From assembly GCA_001786575.1 (NCBI GenBank), contig MFRW01000002.1:16034-80033 (forward strand): a stretch of 64,000 nucleotides of DNA. Direction: 5' to 3'. The position numbers were made by a program, and so were the translations under genes. The stretch comes from Candidatus Moranbacteria bacterium RIFCSPHIGHO2_01_FULL_55_24 (GTDB lineage: Bacteria > Patescibacteria > Paceibacteria > Moranbacterales > UBA1568). The notes beneath the pieces were generated by a model, which saw only the letters and a list, made by a program, of their open reading frames with translations, ran no database searches and had not been told where the DNA came from. This document shows positions 21,566 through 29,685 of the stretch, piece after piece. Position 1 is the first letter of the stretch. The number at the start of each line of letters is the position of its first letter.

Positions 21566-22543
21566 ATGATCAAATTTAGCTTCATTGTTCCGGTCAAGGA
21601 GATCAATGCTTATATCCGCGAGGCGACTCCTATTATTCTCCAGATTCCGCGGGATGATTACGAAATCCTCATCTATCCGGATGAAGCGACGGATGAAACC
21701 TGGCCCAAGACCAGACAGATTCCGACCGGCCATTGCGGACCGGCAGAGAAGCGGAGCCGAGCTATCCAAGACGCACAGGGAGAAATATTGGTATTCATCG
21801 ACGATGACGCTTATCCGGCACCGGATTTTCTGGACAAGCTGGAAGAAGATTTCCGGGATGCAGCCATAACGGCGGTGGGCGGTCCGGCTATTACGCCGCC
21901 GCATGACAGTTTCTGGCAGAAGGTATCCGGAGCGGTTTTCTTGAGTTCGCTTTCGGGCGGCGCTCCGGAGCGCTATGTACCGGTAGGGGAGAAGCACTTC
22001 GTTGATGATTGGCCGAGCGTCAATCTTTCGATCAGGAAAGAGGCTTTTGCCCGTTTGGGAGGATTCGACTGCGCGTATTGGCCGGGAGAGGATACCAAAC
22101 TCTGCCTGGATCTCACTACGAAGCTGCAAGGGAAGATCCTTTATGATCCAGCGCTTCTCGTCTATCATCATCGGCGCGAGGGACTGCTCCGCCATATGAA
22201 GCAGGTGAGCGGTTATGGATTGCATCGGGGGTTTTTCGCGAAAACCTACCCGGCGACCTCTTTCCGCTTCAAGTATTTCTTGCCGGCAGCTTTCCTCTTG
22301 TTTGCAGTTGTCGGGGCTTTGTTGGTGATGTTCCAGCCGGCATTCCTCCCATGGTATCTCTTGGGTTGGGCACTGTATGCCTTGGCGCTCGGGAAGGCAG
22401 CTTGGGATATCTACCGCTACGAGCGGAGCCTGGCTCTGACGCTTCATGCGCTCTATTATATCTTTTTCACCCATCTCGCGTATGGGTGGAGCTTTCTTAA
22501 GGGTTTTTTGTGGGTACGGAAGCTCAAAAGCAAGCTTCGCTGA
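21566..22543 (+). CDS. GT2 glycosyltransferase with C-terminal membrane segments
   Basis: A 325-residue family-2 glycosyltransferase. The N-terminal part shows FSFIVPVKEINAYI, the DXD region VFIDDDAYPAPDFL and the ED motif near YWPGEDTKLCLDL, and the C-terminal third has about three hydrophobic segments (from KYFLPAAFLLFAVVGALLV on). The start is ATG 21566, since the frame upstream overlaps the promoter. In the usual 'LSxxRN.G' position it has GHCGPAEKRSRAI, a layout of GT2 enzymes related to succinoglycan/exopolysaccharide synthases. Donor and acceptor are unknown. It precedes a ferredoxin and a radical SAM gene. Confidence 0.88.
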   Translation: MIKFSFIVPVKEINAYIREATPIILQIPRDDYEILIYPDEATDETWPKTRQIPTGHCGPAEKRSRAIQDAQGEILVFIDDDAYPAPDFLDKLEEDFRDAAITAVGGPAITPPHDSFWQKVSGAVFLSSLSGGAPERYVPVGEKHFVDDWPSVNLSIRKEAFARLGGFDCAYWPGEDTKLCLDLTTKLQGKILYDPALLVYHHRREGLLRHMKQVSGYGLHRGFFAKTYPATSFRFKYFLPAAFLLFAVVGALLVMFQPAFLPWYLLGWALYALALGKAAWDIYRYERSLALTLHALYYIFFTHLAYGWSFLKGFLWVRKLKSKLR

Positions 22544-22584
22544 ACGATCCGTAAGGACATAGCTTAGACCAGTACGCTCTTTTA

Positions 22585-22593
22585 TGGTATGAT
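22585..22593 (+). promoter_or_regulatory. Extended -10 promoter before the ferredoxin gene
   Basis: TGG-TATGAT. The downstream leader can fold: CCGAGT (22596-22601) with ACTCGG (22616-22621), and TTTCGG with CCGAAA further on. Confidence 0.5.
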
Positions 22594-22661
22594 ATCCGAG
22601 TAAATCAACTGACGAACTCGGCTTTCGGATGAGTTTCTGGAGGCCGAAAAGAACAAAAAAT

Positions 22662-22916
22662 ATGGAAGAATCGCAGAATGCACGCACCGTGAAACATGAT
22701 GATATCGAGATCCGCATCCTTCGTGAAAAATGCATCGGCGCGGCGACCTGCGTGGTGTATAGCCCATCCACTTTCGATTTGGATGAGAGCAATATCGCTG
22801 TAGTGAAAGAAGGCCAATGGGATGAGCTGGAAAAGATCGTAGCTGGTGCCCAATCATGCCCGGTATTGGCAATCGAGGTATACCAAGCTGGAAAAAAACT
22901 CTATCCAACTTCTTAA
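22662..22916 (+). CDS. Small single-cluster ferredoxin
   Basis: An 84-residue ferredoxin of the mono-cluster type with the pattern CIGAATC ... SCP (Cys24, Cys30, Cys66). In the usual pattern CxxDxxC an Asp or Cys lies midway; here the middle position is Ala, so only three cysteine ligands remain and a [3Fe-4S] cluster is likely. The start at 22662 has the TATG context; an ATG at 22629 would add 11 residues. It ends 11 bases before a radical SAM gene and is probably its electron donor, an inference from position. Confidence 0.82.
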   Translation: MEESQNARTVKHDDIEIRILREKCIGAATCVVYSPSTFDLDESNIAVVKEGQWDELEKIVAGAQSCPVLAIEVYQAGKKLYPTS

Positions 22917-22927
22917 AATCTCACTCT

Positions 22928-24634
22928 ATGTCTACTATCCTTGATATACAAAAAAGGAACGAAAGCCCTTCCCGGGAGAAGATCGATGTGACAGTCGTTG
23001 TCGGCTATCCTCCGATCAAGTCTGACAAAGGCGTGCCGCTTTTGAGCCAGAACCGCCAGTTCCAGTACTTCAACGCGCCGACGTACATCTATCCGATGGT
23101 GCCGGCGTATGCCGCATCGAATCTCCAGGACCAGGGATATCAGGTCTACTGGATGGACGGTATTTCAGAACACAAGGAATACGACGAGTGGGTAGATGAA
23201 CTGCGTGCGACGGGCGCCCAGTACCTCATGGTGGAGTCCAAATCTCCGATCATCAAGACACACTGGAAGCAGATCAATGACCTGAAGGAGAAACTTCCGA
23301 ATCTGAAGCTGATCTGGGTGGGCGACCATCTTACATTCATGCCCCTGGAAACTTTGGAAAACAGCAATGTAGACTATGTCCTCGTGGGCGGTGATTATGA
23401 CTTCTTGGTAGCCAATCTCTTGAACCATATCCATCGCGGCGAAGAGCTGGAAGGCGGGGTGTACTGGCGCGAAGGGGACGTCTCTATCAAAGCTGCTCCC
23501 AAAGAAGTCATCACTTTAGGAAACGGGAAAAAAGTAGCTACTTCCGGTCCGGATTGGGTGCGCCATAATCTCGATACTTTGCCTTTCGTTGATCGTGACC
23601 TGACCCGTTGGGAGCTCTATGCCTATGAGAATGGGAACTACAAGTATCTCCCGGGCACCTATATGTACAGCGGCCGCGACTGCTGGTGGAACCGCTGCAC
23701 CTTCTGCGTGTGGGACCACACGATCAATCCGATCGGTACGTACCGCAGTTTCTCTCCGGAACGTCTCTTCGCCGAAGTGAAGCACGTGGTGGATAAGTAT
23801 GGCATCAAGGAAATCTTTGACGATGCCGGAACGCTCTTCATCGGCCCCAAGCTGAAGAAATTCTGCGAATTATTGATCGAGAGCGGCTATAACAAGAAAG
23901 TGAAGTATGGCTGCAACATGCGCTTCAATGCCCTGAACCAGGAATACTACAACCTGATGGGCAAGGCCGGCTTCCGCTTCATCCTCTACGGCATGGAGTC
24001 CGGCAACCAGAAGACGCTCGATAAGCTGGACAAGGGGACCAAGGAAGAGGATACGATCAATGGCGCCCGTATGGCATCGCAAGCCGGGCTCGAACCGCAT
24101 GCGACAATCATGCTCGGGTATCCATGGGAAGATTATGAGGATTCCAAGCGCACGATAGCGGTCGCGAAATACTGCTTCAAGAAGGGCTACTTTGCTACGA
24201 TGCAAGCGACGATTGTCGTGCCATACCCAGGGACGCCGCTCTGGAAAGAGTGCAAGGAGAAGGGATTGCTCCTGACCGAGGATTACGATGATTACGACAT
24301 GCGCGGATCAGTCATGAAGATTCCTCTCACCCAGGAACAGCTTATGAGCCTGACCCAGGATCTCTATTCCGCCTTCTTCTCACCCCAGTTTATCTTCCGG
24401 AAGATCTTGAGCATCCGCAGCTTCGATGATATCAAATTCTTCACGTCTGCCGCCTATCGTCTGTTCGGACACCTACTGGACTTTGATCCGAACCAGACCA
24501 AAGTAAGTTTTACCTCGAAGGCTTTCTGGAAGACAGTCTTCAGCAAGATGTTCGGACACTTCTTCCGCCCGAAGACTTCGGTGGACGCCGAGAAGGATGC
24601 TGTACGTCTTCAGGATAGTGCTGTGAACCGCTAA
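22928..24634 (+). CDS. B12-binding-domain radical SAM protein
   Basis: The 568-residue protein has an N-terminal Rossmann-like region (VVVGYPPIKSDKG to about residue 170) of the cobalamin-binding type and a radical SAM barrel (about 235-440). The cluster-binding cysteines read DCWWNRCTFC (Cys252, Cys257, Cys260), that is Cx4Cx2C rather than the usual Cx3Cx2C. The classical DxHxxG cobalamin-ligand motif is not evident, so B12 would bind base-off without a histidine ligand or not at all. Further SAM-barrel motifs are FDDAGTLFIG and YGMESGNQKTLDKLDKG. A C-terminal helical region of about 100 residues is unassigned. Such enzymes methylate or rearrange unreactive carbons of lipids, sugars or peptides. 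Spacing to the ferredoxin gene (11 bases) suggests a functional pair. Confidence 0.85.
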   Translation: MSTILDIQKRNESPSREKIDVTVVVGYPPIKSDKGVPLLSQNRQFQYFNAPTYIYPMVPAYAASNLQDQGYQVYWMDGISEHKEYDEWVDELRATGAQYLMVESKSPIIKTHWKQINDLKEKLPNLKLIWVGDHLTFMPLETLENSNVDYVLVGGDYDFLVANLLNHIHRGEELEGGVYWREGDVSIKAAPKEVITLGNGKKVATSGPDWVRHNLDTLPFVDRDLTRWELYAYENGNYKYLPGTYMYSGRDCWWNRCTFCVWDHTINPIGTYRSFSPERLFAEVKHVVDKYGIKEIFDDAGTLFIGPKLKKFCELLIESGYNKKVKYGCNMRFNALNQEYYNLMGKAGFRFILYGMESGNQKTLDKLDKGTKEEDTINGARMASQAGLEPHATIMLGYPWEDYEDSKRTIAVAKYCFKKGYFATMQATIVVPYPGTPLWKECKEKGLLLTEDYDDYDMRGSVMKIPLTQEQLMSLTQDLYSAFFSPQFIFRKILSIRSFDDIKFFTSAAYRLFGHLLDFDPNQTKVSFTSKAFWKTVFSKMFGHFFRPKTSVDAEKDAVRLQDSAVNR

Positions 24635-24670
24635 GCTTAGCGAAATCTATAGGGTTCTGGAGGATAAATG

Positions 24671-24706
24671 AGAATCCCTCAAGCTTTCCGCTTCTGGGAT
24701 TCTTTG
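24671..24706 (+). terminator. Probable terminator after the radical SAM gene
   Basis: AGAATCCC (24671-24678) pairs with GGGATTCT (24696-24703), followed by TTTG; the T-run is weak. Confidence 0.6.
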
Positions 24707-24749
24707 TCTGATAGGTCCCAGTATTTATGCAAAATAGCCGACTGAATAT

Positions 24750-25274
24750 ATGAGTTTGCTTTTTCATTTATCCCTTCATGTTTTCCTCGCTTTGCTTGCC
24801 GGATTCTTCGTCTGGCTCCTCTGGCGCCGCCCGGTTGTTTCTTTTGCCGCGGCTTTCCTCGGGGGAGTACTGATCGACCTTGATCACCTCATCGATTACT
24901 TTTTGGCTTTCGGGTTGCATTTCAGGCTGGATTATTTCCTCCAGGGATACCAGTTTCTGAAGAGCGACAAGCTGTATGTCTTATTCCATGGCTGGGAATA
25001 TGTGGTGCTCCTGGCGGTGCTTGCCTTCGCTATGAAGAGTAAATTATGGCTTAAATCAGCCATTTTATCATTATCCCTCGGAATGTTTTTTCATTTGCTA
25101 ATAGATGTTAATATAAATGATGGGATGACCCTCAAAGGGTATTCTGTTTTTTATAGGACAGCGCAGGGTTTCGAGATTCAGGAAATCATGACCCCAGAAC
25201 ATTATAAGGACCACCAGCTCCGGAAGCAGGGGGCAACTTTCTTGGACGAGCCTGCTCTCTCGGATAAATTATAG
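24750..25274 (+). CDS. Membrane-bound metal-dependent-hydrolase-like protein
   Basis: A 174-residue protein with four hydrophobic segments (about 5-25, 31-50, 80-95, 102-122). The motifs GGVLIDLDHLIDYF, LFHGWEY and GMFFHLLIDV resemble the DxDH and H-rich pattern of YdjM/DUF457-type membrane-bound hydrolases. The match is by pattern only. The C-terminal 50 residues are polar and probably cytoplasmic. It stops 6 bases before the Gmd gene, so it may be the first gene of the long glycan operon. No Shine-Dalgarno precedes its ATG. Confidence 0.65.
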   Translation: MSLLFHLSLHVFLALLAGFFVWLLWRRPVVSFAAAFLGGVLIDLDHLIDYFLAFGLHFRLDYFLQGYQFLKSDKLYVLFHGWEYVVLLAVLAFAMKSKLWLKSAILSLSLGMFFHLLIDVNINDGMTLKGYSVFYRTAQGFEIQEIMTPEHYKDHQLRKQGATFLDEPALSDKL

Positions 25275-25280
25275 AAAATT

Positions 25281-26306
25281 ATGAAGAAAGCTCTCATTAC
25301 AGGAATTACGGGACAGGACGGTTCTTATCTTGCCGAACTTCTACTCGAGAAAGGATATGAGGTGCATGGATTGCGCCGCGCAACATCCGTATTCAATACT
25401 GAACGGATCGAGCATCTTATAGAGAATCCGGACCTCAATTTCCATCTTCATTATGGAGATATGACTGATTCAAGTAACTTGAACCGGCTCTTAGAGCAGA
25501 TCAAGCCGGATGAGATATACAATCTGGGAGCTCAATCGCATGTCCATCTCTCTTTTCAGGTGCCGGAATATACTGCAGAAGTCGACGGTATCGGGACACT
25601 CCGTCTGCTTGATGCGATCAAAGAAACTGGTATAAAGACAAAATTCTACCAAGCCTCAACCTCTGAACTTTTTGGGAAAGTCCAGGAGACGCCGCAAAAA
25701 GAGACAACTCCTTTCTATCCGCGTTCGCCATATGGCGCTGCCAAGCTGTATGCATACTGGATTGTCGTGAATTATCGAGAGGCCTATAATCTGTTCGCTT
25801 GTAATGGGATTCTTTTCAATCATGAGTCACCGCGGCGCGGAAAGACTTTTGTGACAAGGAAGATCACTTGGGGGATTGCCAATATCAAGAAGGGAAAACA
25901 GGAGAAGATCGCTATCGGCAATCTCGACGCCAAGCGTGACTGGGGACATGCCAAGGATTATGTCGAGGCTATGTGGCTCATGCTCCAGCAGGAAAAGCCG
26001 GAAGATTTCGTAATCTCTACGGGTGAGATGCACACGGTCCGGGAATTCTGTGAGCACGCTTTCCGAGAAGCGGGCTATGAGCTCATTTGGGAAGGGGAAG
26101 GGATTGATGAGAAGGGCATCGATAAGGCTACCGGCAAAGTATTGATTGAAGTTGATCCGAAATACTTCCGCCCAGCGGAAGTGGACCTTTTGATAGGGGA
26201 CAACTCGAAGGCCAAGAAATTGCTTGGCTGGGAGCCGAAAGTGAAATTCGAAGAGCTGGTAAAGATCATGACGAGTGCCGACCTGGAGGGGAAGACTGAT
26301 TATTAG
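25281..26306 (+). CDS. gmd: GDP-mannose 4,6-dehydratase
   Basis: Gmd converts GDP-mannose to GDP-4-keto-6-deoxymannose, the branch point to fucose, rhamnose, perosamine and other GDP-sugars. The 341-residue extended SDR shows GITGQDGSYLAELLLEKGYEVHG, the STSELFG catalytic segment, YGAAK (Tyr-x3-Lys) and the Gmd-specific NHESPRRGKTFVTRKIT. The final steps to a particular sugar are not obvious here: no GDP-fucose synthase is present, only a second Gmd-like SDR at 27581 and the C-methyltransferase between them. It begins 6 bases after the previous stop. Confidence 0.96.
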   Translation: MKKALITGITGQDGSYLAELLLEKGYEVHGLRRATSVFNTERIEHLIENPDLNFHLHYGDMTDSSNLNRLLEQIKPDEIYNLGAQSHVHLSFQVPEYTAEVDGIGTLRLLDAIKETGIKTKFYQASTSELFGKVQETPQKETTPFYPRSPYGAAKLYAYWIVVNYREAYNLFACNGILFNHESPRRGKTFVTRKITWGIANIKKGKQEKIAIGNLDAKRDWGHAKDYVEAMWLMLQQEKPEDFVISTGEMHTVREFCEHAFREAGYELIWEGEGIDEKGIDKATGKVLIEVDPKYFRPAEVDLLIGDNSKAKKLLGWEPKVKFEELVKIMTSADLEGKTDY

Positions 26307-26333
26307 GTCCCTAACTTATTTTTTTAAAAAAGT

Positions 26334-27584
26334 ATGCTGTACGAAGAAATAAAACACTGCCGGATATGCGGTAACAAAAACTTGGTTTCGGTAGTTGATC
26401 TGGGAAGCCAGGCTTTGACCGGCGTTTTCCCGGCAGCAGGAGAAACGGTTGAGGAAGGTCCGCTTGAGATGGTGAAATGCTTCAGCGAAAGCGGAGAGGA
26501 TGTCTGCGGCCTCGTACAGCTCAAGCATGATTATGAGATGGAAAAACTGTATGGAGACAACTATGGCTATCGTTCAGCACTCAATAGGTCCATGGTGGAG
26601 CACCTTCAGGGGATAGTTGCGAAAATTGAGAGGAGAGTCTCTCTTACTTCCGGAGACTTGGTAGTGGATATCGCGAGCAACGACGGAACGCTCCTCGCTG
26701 CGTACAAGAATCACGAACTTGATTTCTTAGGCGTAGATCCGACCTCGGAAAAGTTCAAGGAATATTACCCGGATTACATCAAGCATATCCCGAAATTCTT
26801 CTCGGCCGAAGCCGTAAGAAGCCAGGCGGGAGAGAAGAAAGCAAAAGTCGTGACCTCTATTGCGATGTTCTACGATCTTCCAGAACCGCTCCGCATCATG
26901 CAGGAAATTGAAAGCATCCTGGCTGACGACGGGATCTGGGTAGTAGAACAGAGCTATATGCCGGCTATGATCGATAATGTCTCTTACGATACGATTTGCC
27001 ACGAGCATCTGGAGTACTACGCGCTGAAACAGTTCGTATGGATGGCTGAACGCTCCAACCTGAAGGTCATCGATGTGGAGTTCAATGATACCAATGGTGC
27101 GAGCTTCGCTATCACTTTCGCGAAGAAGGATGCACCTTATGAAGAGGCTGCAGAGAAAGTCAGAGAAATTCTCGGGAAAGAGGTCGAGCGCGGATTTGAT
27201 GCTCTCGCAATATACGAGGAATTCCGGAAGAATACCGAGAAGCATAAAGAAGATCTGGTTGAATTCTTCAAGAATGCCGCTCGAGAAGGAAAGAAAATCT
27301 TCGGATACGGGGCATCGACCAAGGGGAACGTGATACTCCAGTATTGCGGGCTTACTCCGGAAGATATGCCGTATATCGCGGAAGTGAATGAATATAAATT
27401 CGGCAGATTCGTTCCAGGCACGATGATTCCGATTATCTCGGAAAAGGAGGCTCGAGAAATGCATCCTGATTACTTCATGGTGCTCCCGTGGCACTTCAAG
27501 AAGGGGATTGTGGAAAGGGAGCAGGAATACCTGAATTCCGGAGGCCACCTCTTGTTCCCTTTGCCGAAAATCGAGGTTGTATGA
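26334..27584 (+). CDS. Sugar C-methyltransferase (three-domain class I type)
   Basis: A 416-residue protein with the layout of deoxysugar C-methyltransferases such as TylC3 and NovU. First comes an N-terminal zinc-binding region (CRICGNKNL with later Cys residues), then a SAM-binding domain (VVDIASNDGTLLAAY), the NYGYRSALNRSM segment and catalytic-region EQSYMPAMIDNVSYDTICHEHLEYY, and finally a C-terminal Rossmann-like domain (FGYGASTKGNVILQYCG). These enzymes methylate C-3 (or C-5) of 4-keto-6-deoxy sugar nucleotides. Position directly between gmd and a Gmd-like SDR suggests that the keto sugar made by Gmd is its substrate, giving a branched sugar. Its ATG is preceded by an A-rich stretch. 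The stop overlaps the next start (ATGA). Confidence 0.9.
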   Translation: MLYEEIKHCRICGNKNLVSVVDLGSQALTGVFPAAGETVEEGPLEMVKCFSESGEDVCGLVQLKHDYEMEKLYGDNYGYRSALNRSMVEHLQGIVAKIERRVSLTSGDLVVDIASNDGTLLAAYKNHELDFLGVDPTSEKFKEYYPDYIKHIPKFFSAEAVRSQAGEKKAKVVTSIAMFYDLPEPLRIMQEIESILADDGIWVVEQSYMPAMIDNVSYDTICHEHLEYYALKQFVWMAERSNLKVIDVEFNDTNGASFAITFAKKDAPYEEAAEKVREILGKEVERGFDALAIYEEFRKNTEKHKEDLVEFFKNAAREGKKIFGYGASTKGNVILQYCGLTPEDMPYIAEVNEYKFGRFVPGTMIPIISEKEAREMHPDYFMVLPWHFKKGIVEREQEYLNSGGHLLFPLPKIEVV

Positions 27585-28522
27585 CAAAGACCGCTGTCAT
27601 CGTGGGAGCGGGAGGGCAAGACGGGAGGATTGCAACCGAGTATCTTTTGGGGAAAGGATATCGGATTCTTGGAATTGACCAGGGGATGGTAGAGGCGAAA
27701 GGTTTGGGATGGGAAAGACCTGTCGATATCAAAGACCATGAAGCGGTAACAGAACTTCTGGAAAAGTTGCGGCCTGATGAAGTGTATTATTTAGCCGCTT
27801 TCCATCATTCTTCCGAAGACGAGTCGATCAGCGACATCGAGCTTTTCCAATCCAGTTATCAAGTGCATGTGCTATCGCTTCTTTCTTTCTTGGAAGCGAT
27901 CAAGTCTGTTTCGCCAGAAACCAAACTCTTCTACGCTGCCTCGTCGCTTATCTTCGGAGATGCGGACACGGAAGTTCAGGACGAAACGATACCGTTCAGC
28001 CCCGACAGCATCTATGGGATCACCAAGCTGGATGGGCTCACGCTCTGCCGATACTACCGGAAAAAGTACGATGTGTTCGCTTCTGTGGGAATACTCTATA
28101 ACCATGAATCGGAATACCGGAGCGAAAAATTCATATCGATGAAGATCGTCCAGGCAGCTATAGATATCAAGGAAGGGAAGAGAAGCGAACTCGTCGTGGG
28201 AGATTTGGAGGCAGAAGTCGATTGGGGGTATGCACGCGACTATATAGATGCTATGCATCGGATTTTGAGTGCTGACAACGCCGATGATTTCGTCATCGCT
28301 TCCGGGCAGAAGCATTCAGTTAAGGATCTTGCTGCGGAAGCATTCAGCTCTTTGGGGTTGGATTGGCAGGAATATGTGAAAGAAGATAAGCAGATTTTGA
28401 CTCGGAAGAGGAAGGCTCTCGTAGGGGATTTTGGAAAGCTCAAGAGGGTTACAGGATGGGAGCCCGCGACAGGATTCGCCGAGATGGTCCGATTGATGAT
28501 CGATTATAAGAGCCGAAAGTGA
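27581..28522 (+). CDS. Gmd-like NAD-dependent epimerase/dehydratase
   Basis: A 313-residue extended SDR related to GDP-mannose 4,6-dehydratase and GDP-4-keto-6-deoxymannose reductase. It has the loop GAGGQDGRIATEYLLGKGY, the active-site segment ASSLIFGD and YGITK (Tyr-x3-Lys), and NHESEYRSEKFISMKI, which parallels the Gmd segment NHESPRRGKTF but lacks the RR. It may reduce or epimerise the methylated keto sugar made by its two upstream neighbours. The ATG at 27581 overlaps the preceding stop (ATGA), which indicates translational coupling. Confidence 0.85.
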   Translation: MTKTAVIVGAGGQDGRIATEYLLGKGYRILGIDQGMVEAKGLGWERPVDIKDHEAVTELLEKLRPDEVYYLAAFHHSSEDESISDIELFQSSYQVHVLSLLSFLEAIKSVSPETKLFYAASSLIFGDADTEVQDETIPFSPDSIYGITKLDGLTLCRYYRKKYDVFASVGILYNHESEYRSEKFISMKIVQAAIDIKEGKRSELVVGDLEAEVDWGYARDYIDAMHRILSADNADDFVIASGQKHSVKDLAAEAFSSLGLDWQEYVKEDKQILTRKRKALVGDFGKLKRVTGWEPATGFAEMVRLMIDYKSRK

Positions 28523-28527
28523 AGCAT

Positions 28528-29676
28528 ATGAAAATCGTCTTTATTTCCGGGATGCTGCCGTCAGGGCACTATTCCCAATACATTACGAACGGTCTTTACC
28601 AGCATGCGAATGTTGATCTTTTGGTGTATGCAGATAAGAATCCGAAGAATCTGGAGATAAAAGGCTCTGGAACTGTCAAAACGGTCTGGTCGAAGTCGCT
28701 TCGCTATATCCCGGAAATATTAAGGGAGCTCCGCAAGGACAAGCCAGACGTGGTCCATCTGCAGCATGAACTCAATATGTATGGCGGCATGCTGACAGCG
28801 GCTCTGTTTCCGTTTCTTGTCGCATGTATCCGGCTATCGGGCTATCGAGTGGTGACTACGATCCATGCGGCGGTCTACAAGCAGCAAGTCGACAATGCTT
28901 TTATGAAGCTTTTCCATCAGGACTCTCCTCTTATCCGTCCGTTCATGCTGAAGCTTTTTTTCCATTACGTTTATAAGTCCCTTTCTCTTTTTTCCCATGA
29001 GATTATCGTGCATACGCACCTGACAAAACAGATACTCACGAGCGATTACGGAGTGGATGCGGAGAAAATATCTGTTATCCCCATCGCGATTCCACAGAAG
29101 GAGATTGATAATTCCCGGAAGGAGAAATATTTCTTCTATTTCGGTTATATGGTGAGAAGGAAGGGATTGGGCTATGCTTTGGATGGCTTCCGGCGCTTCA
29201 TCGAAAAGAATCCAGGAAGCGAATACAAGCTGATGCTTGCCGGGGGGGTCATCAGGGGGCAGGAAAAGGCTTTCGAAGAGATAAAAGACATGATCAAGGA
29301 GAATAATCTCCAGGACAAGGTCATTATCAAGGGATTTATCGAGGAGAGCGAGCAGGATGATCTCTATCGGAAAGCCTATGCCGTAGTGATTCCGGCAGAA
29401 GTCTCGATGGGTTCCAGCGGCCCCTTGTTCCATTCAGTGAGCTATGGGAAGGCGGTCATCTGTTCTAAGATAGGGCATTTCCTGGAAGACATAGATGATG
29501 GGAATACTGGTATACTGACCGATAATGATAAGTGGCATGAAGCATTCTGGGATGCGGCCGATCACCCGGAAAAAATAGCGGCAATCGAAAAGAATGTAGA
29601 GACAAAAGCGCGCTCGCGCAATCCATATTCGACTACTGGGAAATATATGGCGTTGTATAAAAAATCTGCGTTTTAA
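28528..29676 (+). CDS. GT4-family glycosyltransferase
   Basis: A 382-residue GT-B fold enzyme. The N-terminal domain contains the loop IVFISGMLPSGHYSQYI and DVVHLQHELNMYG, and the C-terminal domain has the retaining GT4 signature region (FFYFGYMVRRKGLGYALDGF, then VIIKGFIEESEQDDLYRKAYAVVIPAEVSMGSSGPLFHSVSYGKAVI), with the usual acidic pair replaced by S-S-G-P. A GTG start nine bases upstream (28519) would overlap the previous stop; ATG 28528 fits the TATG context seen elsewhere. Donor and linkage unknown. Confidence 0.87.
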   Translation: MKIVFISGMLPSGHYSQYITNGLYQHANVDLLVYADKNPKNLEIKGSGTVKTVWSKSLRYIPEILRELRKDKPDVVHLQHELNMYGGMLTAALFPFLVACIRLSGYRVVTTIHAAVYKQQVDNAFMKLFHQDSPLIRPFMLKLFFHYVYKSLSLFSHEIIVHTHLTKQILTSDYGVDAEKISVIPIAIPQKEIDNSRKEKYFFYFGYMVRRKGLGYALDGFRRFIEKNPGSEYKLMLAGGVIRGQEKAFEEIKDMIKENNLQDKVIIKGFIEESEQDDLYRKAYAVVIPAEVSMGSSGPLFHSVSYGKAVICSKIGHFLEDIDDGNTGILTDNDKWHEAFWDAADHPEKIAAIEKNVETKARSRNPYSTTGKYMALYKKSAF

Positions 29677-29685
29677 TCTCATACT

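Noticed and set aside
21530..22792. A 420-codon frame antisense to the 21566 GT2 gene
   Set aside because: It spans a promoter and an intergenic region and has no coherent domain; the GT2 on the plus strand is well supported.
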